A DNA stretch of 64,000 bases from Puffinus mauretanicus (taxonomy: Eukaryota; Chordata; Aves; Procellariiformes; Procellariidae). Positions 1 through 13,842 of the stretch are shown one piece after another. Location of the stretch: the NCBI GenBank assembly GCA_023333565.1, contig JAJKFH010004053.1:248001-312000 (forward strand), read 5' to 3'. A program made the translations under genes and the position numbers. The notes below the pieces were generated by a model, which saw only the letters and a list, made by a program, of their open reading frames with translations, was not told where the DNA came from and did not search any database. The number at the start of each line of letters is the position of its first letter. Position 1 is the first letter of the stretch.

Positions 1-2519
1 CGGAAAACTGTGACAGGCAGTCACTCAAGAAATCCTTTTTGAGGGACCTCAGCACAAACAGCCTTGATTCTCGGAACTACTCTTGCTTCAAGACTGACTC
101 TAGCAAGAAAAAAATGGCTGTAAGTGGCAGACTCCTTTTATGCTACCTAATGCTCCTAGAGGGAAAAAAAAACTCACAAAAACATAAACAAAACCAAACC
201 ATTTATCCCACCTAGATTACTCTGGGTCTCTTGGAAAGGTTATTTAGTCCAGATACTTAGCTACTAACCAGAAACTAAGCAGAACTATACTTGTAGCATC
301 TATGAGAAAGGAGCAGAAACCGTTCAGGTCAACTCGATTATTCACTAGTAAGGAGTAAATCTTCCAATTCTGATCGTTTTGATGATATGGTGGAGACACA
401 GTCAGCAGAGACTACCCCAGCCTCTCACTGGCACCATGAACTAAACCTACTGTTCACCTACAAAAAAAATGAAAGTATTCTATAAAGTCTCACAAGATTA
501 CAAATGTATGCTAGGTTTTGGAGGAGCTCAAAGTTGGTTCATGCTTTGATGGAGACCTGCCCAAAAATATCTCAAAAACACTGAAAGGGCTTTCAATCTC
601 TAAATCTAAATTTTATGAGAACACAAACCAGAACAATAGCTTTTAAATATATAACCTGAAAGTGAAATAAAAATAGGTAAGAGTTTTATAAGAAATCTCC
701 CATCCTATCTAGTGCATTTTTGCAGTGACTTCCTGATCTGTTTTTTCATCCTGCTTTGCCTCCAGTCCAGCTCTCTCACCATGGAGAACTGGTTATACAT
801 CTACCACCTGTACTTTTTCTAACCTGTTCAGGTGACAGTCTCTCCTTGTCCTGTTTCTCACATCCTGTCTTTCACTCCCTACCTGCTGTACTCCTTAGTC
901 CAGCATCATTTCCCAGCTATGCATCTCCAACTATGCTGAGCAAGTCAGGAGGACTTAAGAAGACAGCCCTCCTCCCTGCTGCCCAATCACATCTTGACTT
1001 TAATAAAAAAACCACATTTGTAAACTTAAACAAATAAAACAAGTATGCCATCAGTCACATATATCCTCCTTCACAAATTTATAGAAACACTCAGATTCTG
1101 TTTAGGCTAACTATGCACTTAACAGAAGATACAAACTCCACTTTGTAGCTACTGGGAAATAGTACGCAGTCTATAATTTCTGGTTGTATACACAGAAGTC
1201 TATCAGCACATTAAGCCAAAGCCACCAGCAACTTCATCAGCCATCACTCTGCATTTTGCAGAGTAGTGAGTCAGACTGAAGATCCATGGCAGTTAGGAAT
1301 GTGTATTTTCTCCCAAGATGCGTAATACAAAACTGGCAAAAAAACCCAAACCAAAACATATTCCTCAAGTCTGCTGAGCCACAACATTTCCACGATGATG
1401 GCTCCTCCCTTCACTGTCTGCTTGGCCAAAAACAATTACACCAGCATCATTCCTTGTCAAGTCTGGCATCATCTTTTAATTTATTACAGATGCCCAATTA
1501 CGTGTGCGAAGATACTAAATGAGGCAAATTCCAGAACCGTCACTGACTTCCAATGACATAGCAAGTGACATTCCTCTGACCAGGTATGGACATCTGCCCC
1601 TGAGCTAGTGATCATGAACTCCTTCAAGAAGGAGTGGGGAGAAACAGGCAGCTCTAGGTATGATTTCCCTCATTCTGAAGGACAGGTCAAAAATGCACCA
1701 AACGAATTACACCCAAGACAGCTTATTTATCCACCCAAAACATCTATCATGTGCTCTTCAGACCTGTTCACCCCCTGGAGACACTACTGCTTTCAACCTT
1801 TTGGACGAGCCTTTCCTCCCCAGGACTCAACTCCTGCCCCTGTCAGACTATTCTGCTTGGACTAGGCTTATAGTCTGACCCAGACAGCCACTCGTTCACT
1901 CTTATGCTGTGTTAGGAGACCCACCTATACTATAAAAATGCAGCCATATGGGCACAACTGAATTTAAACTGGTTTGCTTAGCATCCTCAATTATCAGCTG
2001 CTGACTTTTCTCACACCGGGGTTTCCACTCCACCCTTTAATTTGAAGCTGAAAACTGCTTTACAGAACATACATGTTCAACTAGCATGTTTTAAACAGAA
2101 ATCAAGAGCAATTTCATCCTCCAGATCCATTTGCTTGTACTGCAGCAGTATCTTGTTAGCCCCAGTGAAGACTGAGGCACTACCGAGCGAGCCAGCATTT
2201 AGAAGACCCAACAGGTATGCTCCTAAAAAACAAATTACAACATTTTCTGAGTATTAATATTAAACTCTCTTTAAATCTCTTACATTTCCTGCACATTTAT
2301 TATACTGACAACTTAAATGTTATTTGAAGCTGAAAGATTAGAGATTGAAAAGCAGGAAATTTGTCCCCGGGATTTCCACAGCAACTTTTGCCCGCGCCTG
2401 GTGACGCTGCAGTGACAGCACTGCTATTAGCCCATGTCACTGAGCAGCTGCAACATGCGGCGCAAATTTTACTCTCTAATAATGTCCTAACGACAGCCTT
2501 CGATTGAATGTTTCAGCTT

Positions 2520-2660
2520 TCTTTAGCTTCACAAGCCGGGGCCTGAGCTTTCCAAGGCCGGGGCGAGGCTGGCAGCTCAGGGCCGGCTGGCAGCCGCAGT
2601 GCAGGCCTCGGCCGGGCGGACGCTCCTGGGCTGCAGGCTGGTCGGCAGGCTAACTTCAAA
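2520..2660. other. Small GC-rich patch in the intron
   Basis: This stretch is clearly richer in G, C and CpG than the surrounding intron and contains repeated ggccgg/ggcagc motifs. It could be a small orphan CpG island or enhancer. No gene signal is seen. Confidence 0.4.
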
Positions 2661-3330
2661 ACCCTGCGTTGACTCAGCCTGGTGTAAAAAAATCGCTGCC
2701 TGTTCTGTTTTCGTTTTCTAACCCTCACGTGCTCTTCCTTGGGCTGTCTGATGGGCAGCCCGAGGGCTGCCCCTCTGTACCGTAGCCAGAGGTGTTGCTA
2801 GTGCTTCAGGTGTAATGCTGCAGGTGAAATGCCGCAGGGTTTAGTATCATAATACGTCTCCAGTGCATATTCACATACGCTTCAAAAACAACATAGCATA
2901 AAACCTAATACCTTTACTTTTTATTAGGACGTAAATTCAAGCCTCTCCAGCTCCTAAGTGCAGCCAGAAAAAAAAAAAGAAAATCACAGAAAGGAATTTA
3001 CTAATTCAGAAAGCTGTCCAAAATTAATCTACTTCCTTTGCAACCAAGCTCACATTATAGCGGAAGTCCTTGTTTATTTGTCAGAGGCCTTTGATGTAGT
3101 TCTCTCTTTCTACACTCAAATACAGCAGAAATCTCCAACATAAATCTTGTTCAGATTTGACACAGGAGCCAAACTCCCTTTTCCACACACAGAGAGGAGG
3201 GGCGTGTGTGGGCCTTGATTATGCTTTATTAGCTTCTTCACTAAAAGCTGTGTCAGTGGCCCCGTCAAGTGGGTGACGCTTGATTTTTCTAAGAAATTAT
3301 TTTTAGCTGTATGCAAAGTGTGGGTTTACC

Positions 3331-3364
3331 AGAGAAGGAAGAGGAAGAAAGGGGAAAGAGAAGG
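3331..3364. repeat. 34-base uninterrupted homopurine run
   Basis: Every base from 3331 to 3364 on the plus strand is A or G (GAA/GGA-rich). Such tracts can form triplex DNA. On the FGF14 transcript the tract is polypyrimidine. Confidence 0.7.
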
Positions 3365-5354
3365 TAAAAGCTCCCATCACCCCGACTAACACGCTGACAG
3401 CTGCGCGCTGCCGCAAAACTCACCCACCCACCATCTTTTTTCATGCGTATTTTGTGGACAAACCAGGAACCTGCCGCTTTATAATCAAAGCGTCACTTCA
3501 GCTGTTTCTAGGGAACATAAGAAGACAGCAAAGGAAGCGCAAGGCATTGGGAAGCGGCTGAGCAACGCCTTTGCTTTCAGTACAAGGCCTGAAGACGCTG
3601 GGCCATTCCCCACCTCAGGTAACCACACAGCCCTTGCACTCTACTGGCAAAGCCACAGAGGGGGTTTCAGCAGGGGCTTCCTTGTTGCAACGGTGAGTAG
3701 AGAAGTAGCGGCAACTGGCCTTACCGAGAAGGACGGACACACACAGCTCAGAAACTATTTATGCCCATATGACTTTAGGTTTCTAAGACGAGCGCCCTGA
3801 CTCACGCTCTGAAGGGTCATAAACTACGCAGGGCTGAAGACAGAAGTCTGAAGTTGGATGATGTGAATAAAGGAACCATGGTGTCACCCAGGATGTTTGC
3901 AACTGAAAAAGGGCTTGGATCCAAGTCTCCATAGCACCAGCAACTGCCTGGAAGTAGGACAGCTGGCCTTTGTTTTTAGAATCAAGATCAACAAAATTTT
4001 TTTGTAGTTTACCAAAGTAAAAGAAAAAGAAACCTTGAAATAAAGAGCAGAGACAAATTGATTAAAAGCTTTTCCATTCTTCTCTAATAGGCCAAAGTGA
4101 GCAATGGTGTACCACTCGCAGTTGAAAAAACACTGGGTCACACCAAACCAAACAAAATCATCAATAACTCAGAGTTTAAATCCTTCATTTCCTGACAAAA
4201 TAAATACTGAATTCAGTCAAAGAGTAAATATTTCATTTCAAAGATGAGTGCAATTTTATAATTTTAAAATTAAATTGACTGACAACTTGAAATAAAGACT
4301 TGCTTCAAAACTGGAAAAATAATAGTAATAAAAATTGTAAAATGCTATCTGAAAATAAAAGGCTTACTTCAGATTGCTTCCCCTTTCCCCTACAAAGAGC
4401 ACCATGGTTAAACTAACATGTCTGTGAAGACTCTCTTGCTGCTTTGAGTTCTACATTTTAGAATCAACAAGCTTGCAAAGAAAAGCACCTTTAAAAATAG
4501 TCCTGTCCTACCAAATATCCCATCTAAAGCAGAGGCACACAAATCCTCTCCACCTGAGCTAGCGGGATCAATTCTATGGCTTCTGGTTTCACCTACCAGC
4601 GTAGTTCTGATGTATGTGAAAGGACCCAAAACCTAAAGATCTCGTCATAGATATATGCCCTATTTGGGAACACAGAGACACCAAGGAAGCAGGGTGTTAC
4701 TGCCAGATGCAAATTCTCATAAAAGCAGAATCTACACCCTTCCCATTGGGAAAGTATCATGCACTCAGAGAGGACAAGTGTCCTCTATTGAATTTCCTTG
4801 GCTGCTTCCTGAAACATCCAGACGTCCAGCTCTAATGCAAAGAAAACCAAAGTTAGTTTTTAATTTCTGCCCAAAACTGCATCACAAGTTGCCTCTGTAT
4901 TTCCACTTTGCATTTTTTATTTTTAGAACATAGTTAGTTTTGAATATTTTGACATAAATATTTTAAAGGCCGTACGGTTATTCATTGAAATTATTATTCA
5001 AGTTCAAAGTAAAGACAGGCTGCTTCTATTATATCTAGGTTAAAAAAACTGTGGTATCTACAAGATTTTGTATGTGTCCTGTTGATTACAACATTCTGTA
5101 GACTCTAATGAATATAATGTTATGCTGGGACTCTAGCAGCGTGAAAAAGGTGAGGATGGCCCAGTGGGCAAAGCCCAGAGGTCTCAGTCAGGAGAGCAGT
5201 GTGGGTCAGGCTCCACTTCGGAGAGGACTGGGCTGGTCCAGAGCACTGGGGAACGTTCCTGGAGGAGGATGAGCACTGGCCTCATATTGCAAAGTCACAG
5301 TAAAAAGACCCTGCTGCCAGCAGATTTTCAGGCAGAGTCTAAACACAGGAGATC

Positions 5355-5482
5355 AGCATCACCCTCACTTTACAGACAGCAAAACAGAAGCACAAAGAGG
5401 ACGGATGCTTTGTCCAAAGCGGCAGTAAAAATGAGGTTTTCTGCATCCTAGTCCAGATGTAGGTGCCCTTACCAGGCTATAC
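5355..5482 (-). mobile_element. Ancient MIR (tRNA-derived SINE) relic, reverse orientation
   Basis: Read on the plus strand, the segment follows the reverse complement of the MIR consensus as I know it. It starts at the ACTTTACAGA block, continues through GAAGCACAAAGAGG and TTTGTCCAAAG, and ends in the tRNA-like CCAGA...TGC.CTTA.CA..CTATAC. Divergence is heavy but the order and spacing hold over about 125 bases. MIR activity predates the bird-mammal split, so this is a very old insertion. Confidence 0.62.
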
Positions 5483-8400
5483 AAAAGGACTTAATACGAC
5501 TGGAAAAGACAGAATTAACAACTGGACAGGCAGAAACCACTATTTACAAGCATGTCAGAGGCCAATTACTACCCTGAGTTTTACATTAAATTGAGTGTGT
5601 TGATTTGTGTAAGACAGTATTAATCCCATTGTTGAGGCAAATGGAAGGATTTTAATAGAGGAATTCAAAGTGGGGGAAGTGAAGGCAAGGGGAAAAGGCT
5701 TGCCACTGTTAATAAAATAAATAGATGTCGGCGCAAATAGACATCACTTATTAGAAGCCTTCTATCTGTGTAGCAGAATGACAGCTTATAAAATCTTTCC
5801 CCAGCGCTTTACTATCTAGTGATGAATACAACTGGAAGGGGAAAAAAAAAAAGAAAATCTTGTCAACAATTCCAAATAAAATAATCTGCATTAAAATTAC
5901 ATTTTGGACAATTCATGCTAACTGCTGGATATATGCTGTTCAGAAGAAATAATTTCTCAGTGGAATTACCTCCTTTGAAAAGTCACAAAGCATTTTAACG
6001 GCAGTTTCGTACACTGTAAATAGCTCTAAGACTTTTCTTAAACTCCTGAGACATTTAAAGCTGAGTAAACTGGAAATTAGTATGAAGATTACCTTACATA
6101 GTGTTGGGACACCAGCAAAAATCTAAAATATTGAAGTTCTCAAAATCTTCTAAATAACTAAAAATTAGTAAATGCTTCAGGTTTATTCCACAGAAACGTC
6201 TGTACTCCAGTCATATTAAAAGAAGGCAAATGTTAGTGATAAGAGCTAAAATTAAGATAATCAGAATTTTTTGGATCAATACAAGTGGAAGGGAGACAAT
6301 CGCAGGTAAATGTTGGGGAATTTTAGACTTCAGAATCTACTTATTCCACCATAAAACACTCCTCCTTCTTTAGAAATTCAGCTTCTCTGCGAGAGAAGAA
6401 TCCAGTTTTCTCCTCAGCTCTGCTGAGAGCTGGAGACTCTGGGAAGCTGAGCTGCCACCACAGTGCAAGGGAAGGCTCCCAAAGGTTCAGGCTCACAGCT
6501 CCTCCAGACAGCCTGCTGCCTGTCCAGGCACTGGACACTGGGAGGCTTTCAAGAGGCAGAGTTTGGTTTTGGGACCCACAGTAGTATTGTGGGTCTCAGC
6601 TCTCCTCAGGCCTGCCATACAGCATCCTGAACCAGAAGCAACTACTTCTAGAGTAGCCTCTACGACTAGAGTCATTAAGACTTCTAGAGCATGCATCTGA
6701 TGTAGTCCTCCTATGCTCCCTTCACAGCTAGTGGAGCCATCTATTTCAGGATGCCATGAATTACACCCTAGAAATAAATATTTTTCATTAACTGCATGAC
6801 AGCCAAAATACGAACCTGTAAGTTGCTCAAGCTTTGGTGTCTACATAGCAAGACTTCGCATTCAATCAGGTGAATCTCATCGCAAGAGTCTAGAGAAGTT
6901 CCATGGCCAGCAATTCATTGGTTGGAAAACATACTTTGGTTTTCCTGGAACTTCAGTGGAATCAAAATATCCCAGAAAAATATTCTGATTCAATGGTAAA
7001 AGACCACAACAAATAATCAATGATGTGACAGATGATTGCAATGAAACTTCTCTGAGAAATGTTGTGAGTCATCTGAATCCAGCCAATATCAAAACCCTTT
7101 GAAATGCCATCCTGAAGGCAGAACTTTTTCAAAGCTTGCCTTATGAGAAAATTATTTCCTACTAGGGAAATGTGCTCAGTAACTGTTTCTCTCCAAAGAA
7201 CTTAAGATGACTACCGTAAAGTCAGAAGTCTAAGAAAACACATGGTAATAGTTAAACCTTCCCTGAAAGACACACCTGAAGCGGAACAGACCCTCTGCTT
7301 TTGTGACACTCACCTGCAGCATTCCAGAAGAGAAATTACTTCCCTGTCCTACTTGATATCTGTCTTATGCAGTCCCTTGAAGAAACAAGTTTATGAGACC
7401 CTTCAACAGCAACAAGCAGATTACATAAAGATCTAGCCTCCCTATCATAGTAAAAAGGTAACACCAGTGTACTGGTGCCACGGGTATTTAACTAGTCCAA
7501 CCGATGTCCAGAATCAGCATGTGGATGTGGGAAAACGCATAAAGTAAACCTCAAGGGGATGAAGTTTATGCCTTTGCTTAGCAGAAAATGCTTCTAAGAC
7601 ACTGAAGTGATCCTTTTTGTTTTGATTATCTGCCTAGCAAATATTCAAAAACAGCTGATGAAATACAGATTCTCCTGTGCTCTGCAGTAATCCTCTTTTC
7701 ACCTCATCAACCAAGAATGAGCTTCCAGCCCGCAACTGTCCTACACCCACCATCACTCCACACCACCAAACACTCCTGATAATGTCCTGGCATTGGTAAC
7801 AAACATCAGTCACCTCTTACCTGACTATGGCAATGTATTTTGAAAAAGCTTTCCAGCTAGAATTAAGCAGAAAATAATGTTCTAGTCGTGAAAAACTTTT
7901 TCAGGATAAAGCCCAGAACAAAGCTTTCTTCAAGAAAAATTAAAAAGAAAGGAAAAACAATACCAGAGTTACTCACTCAGGAATAACTAGCAGCCTGGCA
8001 ATCAGCATCCACTGGCGAGTCAGGTTAAAGGCTTTTTGTCTGAACCAAAGTGAGCAGGAACTCAGACTTGAAATGTCCACATGGTAGTAGAGTGCTCAAG
8101 CCACAGAGCTGCTTGCTACACCCTGGGGTTTAACAAAAAATATTCTCCAGCCTCAAGACACTTTTCCAACAGAAATTTTAACAAAACTATTCTGTTCTGA
8201 TGGAAGCTTGGCATTTGGCCAAACCTGATAGAACAGTAAAAGAGTTTCAGGTAAAATCAAGAAATGAGTCCAACAACCTCCACCAGAAGGTCAGAAAAAA
8301 TGTAGCTCATCTGTCTAGGAAGAAGGATTACTGCAGACACGTGACAATTTCACTTTACTTGCTCACCATAAAATATTTGGTTAATTCTTTTCTTCTTCCC

Positions 8401-8626
8401 CTGATGATGATATACAGTCCTGAAGAACTGCTTCACATTTTATTTTTAAAAAAAGCAATTATAGTTACAAGCATAAAGAACAAAGCAAAATGCAACTGAA
8501 CATAGCACAACAGAAGGTCACTTCAACAAGCCACGAAATAAATTACCCAGGTCTTCTAAAGAATCTCTTATTCATTAGGACAGAGTTTCACCACTGCTAC
8601 AAAAGCAATAGACGATCTCAAATTTA

Positions 8627-8652
8627 GCATACACACACGCGTGCGCGTGCAC
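8627..8652. repeat. 26-base perfectly alternating purine-pyrimidine tract
   Basis: The tract passes from (CA)n through ACGCGT to (GTGCGC), with strict purine-pyrimidine alternation from 8627 to 8652. This is the classic composition for Z-DNA. Confidence 0.8.
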
Positions 8653-11600
8653 CGTTCCACCCTCTCCAGCAAAGGTGAAGCCTACTTACCGCTGTCATCA
8701 CTCCTTTGTCATTATGTGAAAAAACACAAAGTGGCACAAGCCCTTATAAAATTTATGTTCAGCAGAGCTGCTAAAAATAAATCTTAGATAAATGAAGCTA
8801 ATTTGTTAAAACATACCCTTAACTCATTTTGCTAAACCACATACCATACTTATCTCTGCTTCCTTATAATGATGACTGGAACTTTCTAACCTACAAAACT
8901 CTTGATGTTAAACCTAATATGTTGCTGTGCCTCCGTATCTGAAGTCTAGCATGTTTGCTTATATTTGATAGTGCAACTCCTCTAAGAATGTAAGCTGGAA
9001 GACCAATGCAATGTACTGAAATCTGTCAGGATGCCAAACATGACTCATTTTAGTAAGCATCCAGTAAAACTTCCATCAATAGAATGATTTTAGTTATATT
9101 TTAAATCAACTCTGATTCGTTACGAGACAAATAATAGTTTGATCACTGCTGTTTTTTTAAAAAAAGTTCCATTCAAAAGAAACCTTCCAGCATTTATTTA
9201 TAATAGGCCATAGCAGTTTAATGAATCCATAGATATCTTTCCTTATATTCAAAGTGAATGTGAACTTAAAGGCAGATGCATTTTTGATTCTACTTTAAGG
9301 TACAGAAAGACAAGTATTTGCAGAGATGGTTTTATCCTTTGGAAAGTCAAAACTACCTCTGTCTTTAATTGCAGCAGAAAATATTTCTATTCTTTCAAAA
9401 CTGTGAAATAAGTAACCTTGTATCTGCAAGATTACTTGGAAAGATACATTTGTTATAACCTTTTTTCCTCTAAAAATTCATAAAATTAGTACTAGGGTCA
9501 TCCTGGTTTCCCAAATAGAAGAATACAAACAGTCTCACGAATATTATTTTTCACCTTCAAACCCCCTAAGTAGAAACAACATAACCTTCCCTTTAAAATA
9601 TATGAATTGCAGGAAATATATAATGCAGCGCACAGGTTTCACTGTCCCTCACTACATCTCGCGTAGCTTGTGTGGCTCTATCCATCCTCCCTCAGCTTCT
9701 CCTCCCTTGCAGTACCTGATCTTCATGCATCTACTAAGGAACATCAGGAATGAAATGCGGTATACTTTCATCATCAGTCAGGTGTGTTTGGAAAAAAGAA
9801 ATCAGGGACGAAAAAAGTCTGGAAATGGAAAGGTGCGATGAAAAAACGAAGGTAACGCATTGCAGGAGATTAGGGGATTTTAGGCAATGCCATATATCTT
9901 ACCTTATGTAAGATTCCACTAAGCTCACTCTATATGGCTTAGGCAAACTAAACCAAAACAAGCAGCATGGACCATATTAAGGATATATTAGCAATTTTTA
10001 CCAGTTCATTCCTCACTGGTCCATTTCAGCAGTAGTGTAGAAAGAGGTCAGGTGCAGGTATAAAGGACAGGTTCATAAAAGTCCCGAGTGTTAGCAGCTC
10101 TGAAGTTTCCATAGTTAAAGCTCTACCCTGAAAACCCACAAATGTAAGCAAGGCCAGAGAGACATCAGAATCATCAACAGTTAATGCACAGAAATGTGCT
10201 TTTCTGCACAGTGCTAAATGCACTTTCTCCTTATCAAGTCTGTTCATGTATCTACTACTGCCAGGGCTACTTCTAATGTGCCGTAATGGCTGTTCTCACA
10301 GCCCTGCTTGCTAGTTCCAGTGGTCAACTCAGAATGAGGAGCAAGTTCTGCAGCTTCATGTGCTAAAATTAAAATCTCAGTCTTGAAAGATGTATGTAAC
10401 TTCTGTACATACAAAAATAAGCGAAATTTAATCAAAGTTTCTGATTTTGTTTACCAAAACCTGTACAAGAGTTGGTTATGGTCATCAGCAGGTTCCAAAC
10501 TTGCAGTCCCAGACCAACTGGCTATATTTTATTCTCCCTTTACAGAACTGAAACTAATTCCAACTATCTCTATTTTAGTAGCAGAAAGCTGTAAGAAAAA
10601 TAAACTCAGTGAAATACACTGGGGATACAGGGACAGACCTGAAGTTCAGAGTTGCTTTGCTGCGTTTCTATATTGTTCATCTCTAAATGTCTCTCCACCC
10701 ATTGCAAAGCCTGACTTTGCCGCCAGCTCCACTCCACTGACTGAAATTGCATAATTGCTGTCAGGTAGCTGGTTGTCACAAACCAACTGTTGTTCTCCTT
10801 GGTTGTTTTTTAATACATGAAACTGCAGGATCATGGCAGATAAGAGGCATTACAGAACTAATCAAATAAAAGTTGAAGCCTGAATAATTCATGTTACGGT
10901 ACTTTCTAAATAAGTCTTGTATACCTACCATAATTTTTTAGATGGAACAAAATAGGTATAGCTCAATTGTTTGGTTTATTTTCTTTCCCCCTCGGGTAAT
11001 CGGGTGTCTTACCAATATGGGTATACAGTACTGCCCAGTCAGGACGTGCCTGTCAAAACAGGCTTTGACTGGAAATGCTGTTCTGACAAAATAGAAAATA
11101 CAGCATGCTGTGCAGTGAAAAACTCCACAAACCTAAATGTCGGTTTGTTTTCCCAGATGACAGTACAGTCATTTTCTGAACAGCTTTGTTTAATAAGTTG
11201 TTGGTATTACTACTACTCTGATTTCCAAGCCGAAGCTTTTAAGCAGCCAGAGCAGTCTCCAATGCACTGCTATGTCCTTCTGTTAGGAGCTGCTTATGAA
11301 GCCGACCACAAACCACTTCTGCTCTAATTTTGGGTTTTGAGTGGTGTCAAGGTGTGGGCCTAAGGCAACATGCCTTCCAGCGGTCTCAGCTTTGTCACAG
11401 CACAGCCAAGGATAACTGTGGCCTCGCCTACATCCGAGAGTCATATCCTTCTCCTCAAGAGTCCGGATGCTCATGGAAGCAACATCACCACCGTACATAC
11501 TTGCCACAGCAGTCACATAAATATCCGGAGCGACCTTAACATCTAATATCATAACTGATCTACACGTGTTATGTATCTATAGCTGCATCCTGGATAGTCA

Positions 11601-12434
11601 AAACAACTTCTTCCCTCCCTTCTACTGTTTTTCCTAATTTAATTCACAGACACATAGTTACCCAAGCAGCACATAAGCACTATGGTATCTGTTTCACTGC
11701 TCTCACTGGAGCAAGAGGTGAGATCCAGCACTGATTGATCTTATTGTAATGACTGAGCAACAGCCTCATGGCTAGCCTTCCTTCAGACTTACATTCGCAA
11801 TGGAGGAGGATGGCAGCATAAATCTCTGTGTCTCTGAATGGCAGGACCGAGCAACTGCATGTTGGGATGGTTCGAAAACAATCTTGTTTCCTTCCAAAAG
11901 CATCTCTGCTGAAGTTTACAGGCAAAGATGGTGGCAAAGGGCTTTCAGAGCTATAGAAATTCATATTTCTCTTTCCTCTGTGGGAATGCAAATAGGCAAA
12001 TTTCTATCTTGTTCCAAATACAGAGTCTGAATGACCCCAATAAAGAAAATCTATTCAATCTTCTCATCTTCCCCTGAAATAGGAGCTTAGATACCAGTAA
12101 ATAAATAGACAAACTAACAATATTCAGAATTAGTTCACTGATCAACTGCCTCACAATTGTTTAAAAAACACTTGTTCGTAGTGTCTCTCTACAAAGACAG
12201 AAGAACAAATACAACTAGCCACACACTCAAAATGCAGAAAGCCCAATTGCATCCAGTATGCAGAAAGACCAAGGTCCAATTCATTCTGAAAATATTCTCT
12301 CAAAGCTCAACAAGGGATACAAGACCAAAAAAAAAATAATACTGGTATTTCAATAGTTGTCCCCTAAGGACACGTTTCTGTTTCCATGGCAGTAGACAGT
12401 AGAGTCCAAAACTGTGTAATTTTCATGTTACTTT

Positions 12435-12463
12435 AAAAAAAAAAAACAAACCAAAAAAAAAAC
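12435..12463. repeat. A-rich run
   Basis: Interrupted poly(A) with AAACAAACC breaks. It is simple sequence with no adjacent retrotransposon body recognised. Confidence 0.7.
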
Positions 12464-13823
12464 TTTCACAGGGATAAAAATTCAACCCGATAACCAAATG
12501 GAGGCATTCAGGACTCACCGAGCTGTCAACATATTAGAGCCACTGTGCGAGACATTGCTGATACTATGGCAGAAGTGAAGAAACATTTTTTCACCTCCTA
12601 CACAGCTATGACATATCCCTGAAAAAGAACTCGGTATGCCACAATCTATTGGACTCAGGATGAGAGTTGTGCCATTAGTCCTCTGGTGTCACATCTGAAC
12701 TGCTTTGGAAAATAAACAGCATTCACCCAAATTGTTTTTATGTAATAGCACACATCTATCTGGAAATCAACTGGAACTAACACCACTACATATAAACAGT
12801 ACATACAAACTATTACACGGTCAAACACTAGCTGCATCTCCTATAAATAGAGTAAATAGAATAAAAATAAATAGCAAATAGTTAAAGACTGTTTCTATGT
12901 CAGGTCTTGTCTGTAGTAGTCTGTGTCATCCTTGATACAATTAACAGCAGCAAGAATACCTAAAAAGAAGCAAAACCTTTTTGCTGCTTCAGGCTCCAAA
13001 TGTGACTGGTTTCCCTACTGTAATTAGGAACTGAAGTTAATCACACTACTTATATAAGAGTAAGAAGCCTAAATTCAAAGAAACTGCTCCAAACAATCCC
13101 AATTATGTTCTAGATGGATACTAGTATCAGGACAGAAATAACTAAAAAATTAAAAATTACATTGTCTTTACAAGTCCATTTAATCTAGAAGTACTTACAT
13201 CTCTAGTCAGATTGCTCAGGTGCATTTAACTTATTCTTTCCACACCTTAACATGATTGAATTTTCTTAAAGTTTAGCCAAAATTTGCAGTGAATGCTTTT
13301 GGAATAACAGCATCAGCAATTTACTAGCAATGCATTGCCCCCTTAACTACTTATACTCCACCCTTATACTACTTACACCTAAACACTCACTAGCAAAGAG
13401 TAGAAAACAGGCTTATTTTCCTTACAACTCTCCCTATATTTAAAACAAATGCCCACTGTGAAAACCAAAATACTGATACTGTGTGAAGTTGGTAACGAGC
13501 TCACAAAATTACAGTTAAGAACCTCTAAGCATAAACATTTTTTAAGATAAGATTCACTATGTTCCTCATACTTGTGCCACTTGGGCTGCTTAAACCATGG
13601 GTTTTTTTAGCTGCTAGTATTGGAGTCCTGCAAGTGGAGAGTTTTAGTAAGTCAGATCCTGAATTTTTGACTGTTTATTCATGACAAACTTTGAATAGGA
13701 CCTGCCCAGTGACATCCAATGACCTAGAAAGCTACCCCAGTAATTCAAGAGAAATGTTTGCTTATGCCACCGGTTCATGTCAGCCAACACCTTTGCAACA
13801 TAAAACCCTGGTAAACAGCGTGA

Positions 13824-13842
13824 TGATTGATTGATTGATTGA
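13824..13842. repeat. TTGA tetranucleotide microsatellite
   Basis: Head-to-tail TTGA/TGAT units, about five copies, in intronic DNA. Confidence 0.85.

Larger units (their letters stand above)
1..5354. other. FGF14 intron, distal part; no gene seen
   Basis: AT-rich sequence on the exon-2 side of exon 1A. Open frames are short and featureless. A modestly GC-rich patch lies at about 2370-2780 and a homopurine run at 3331-3364. FGF14 exon 2 was looked for on the minus strand and not found. Confidence 0.7.
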
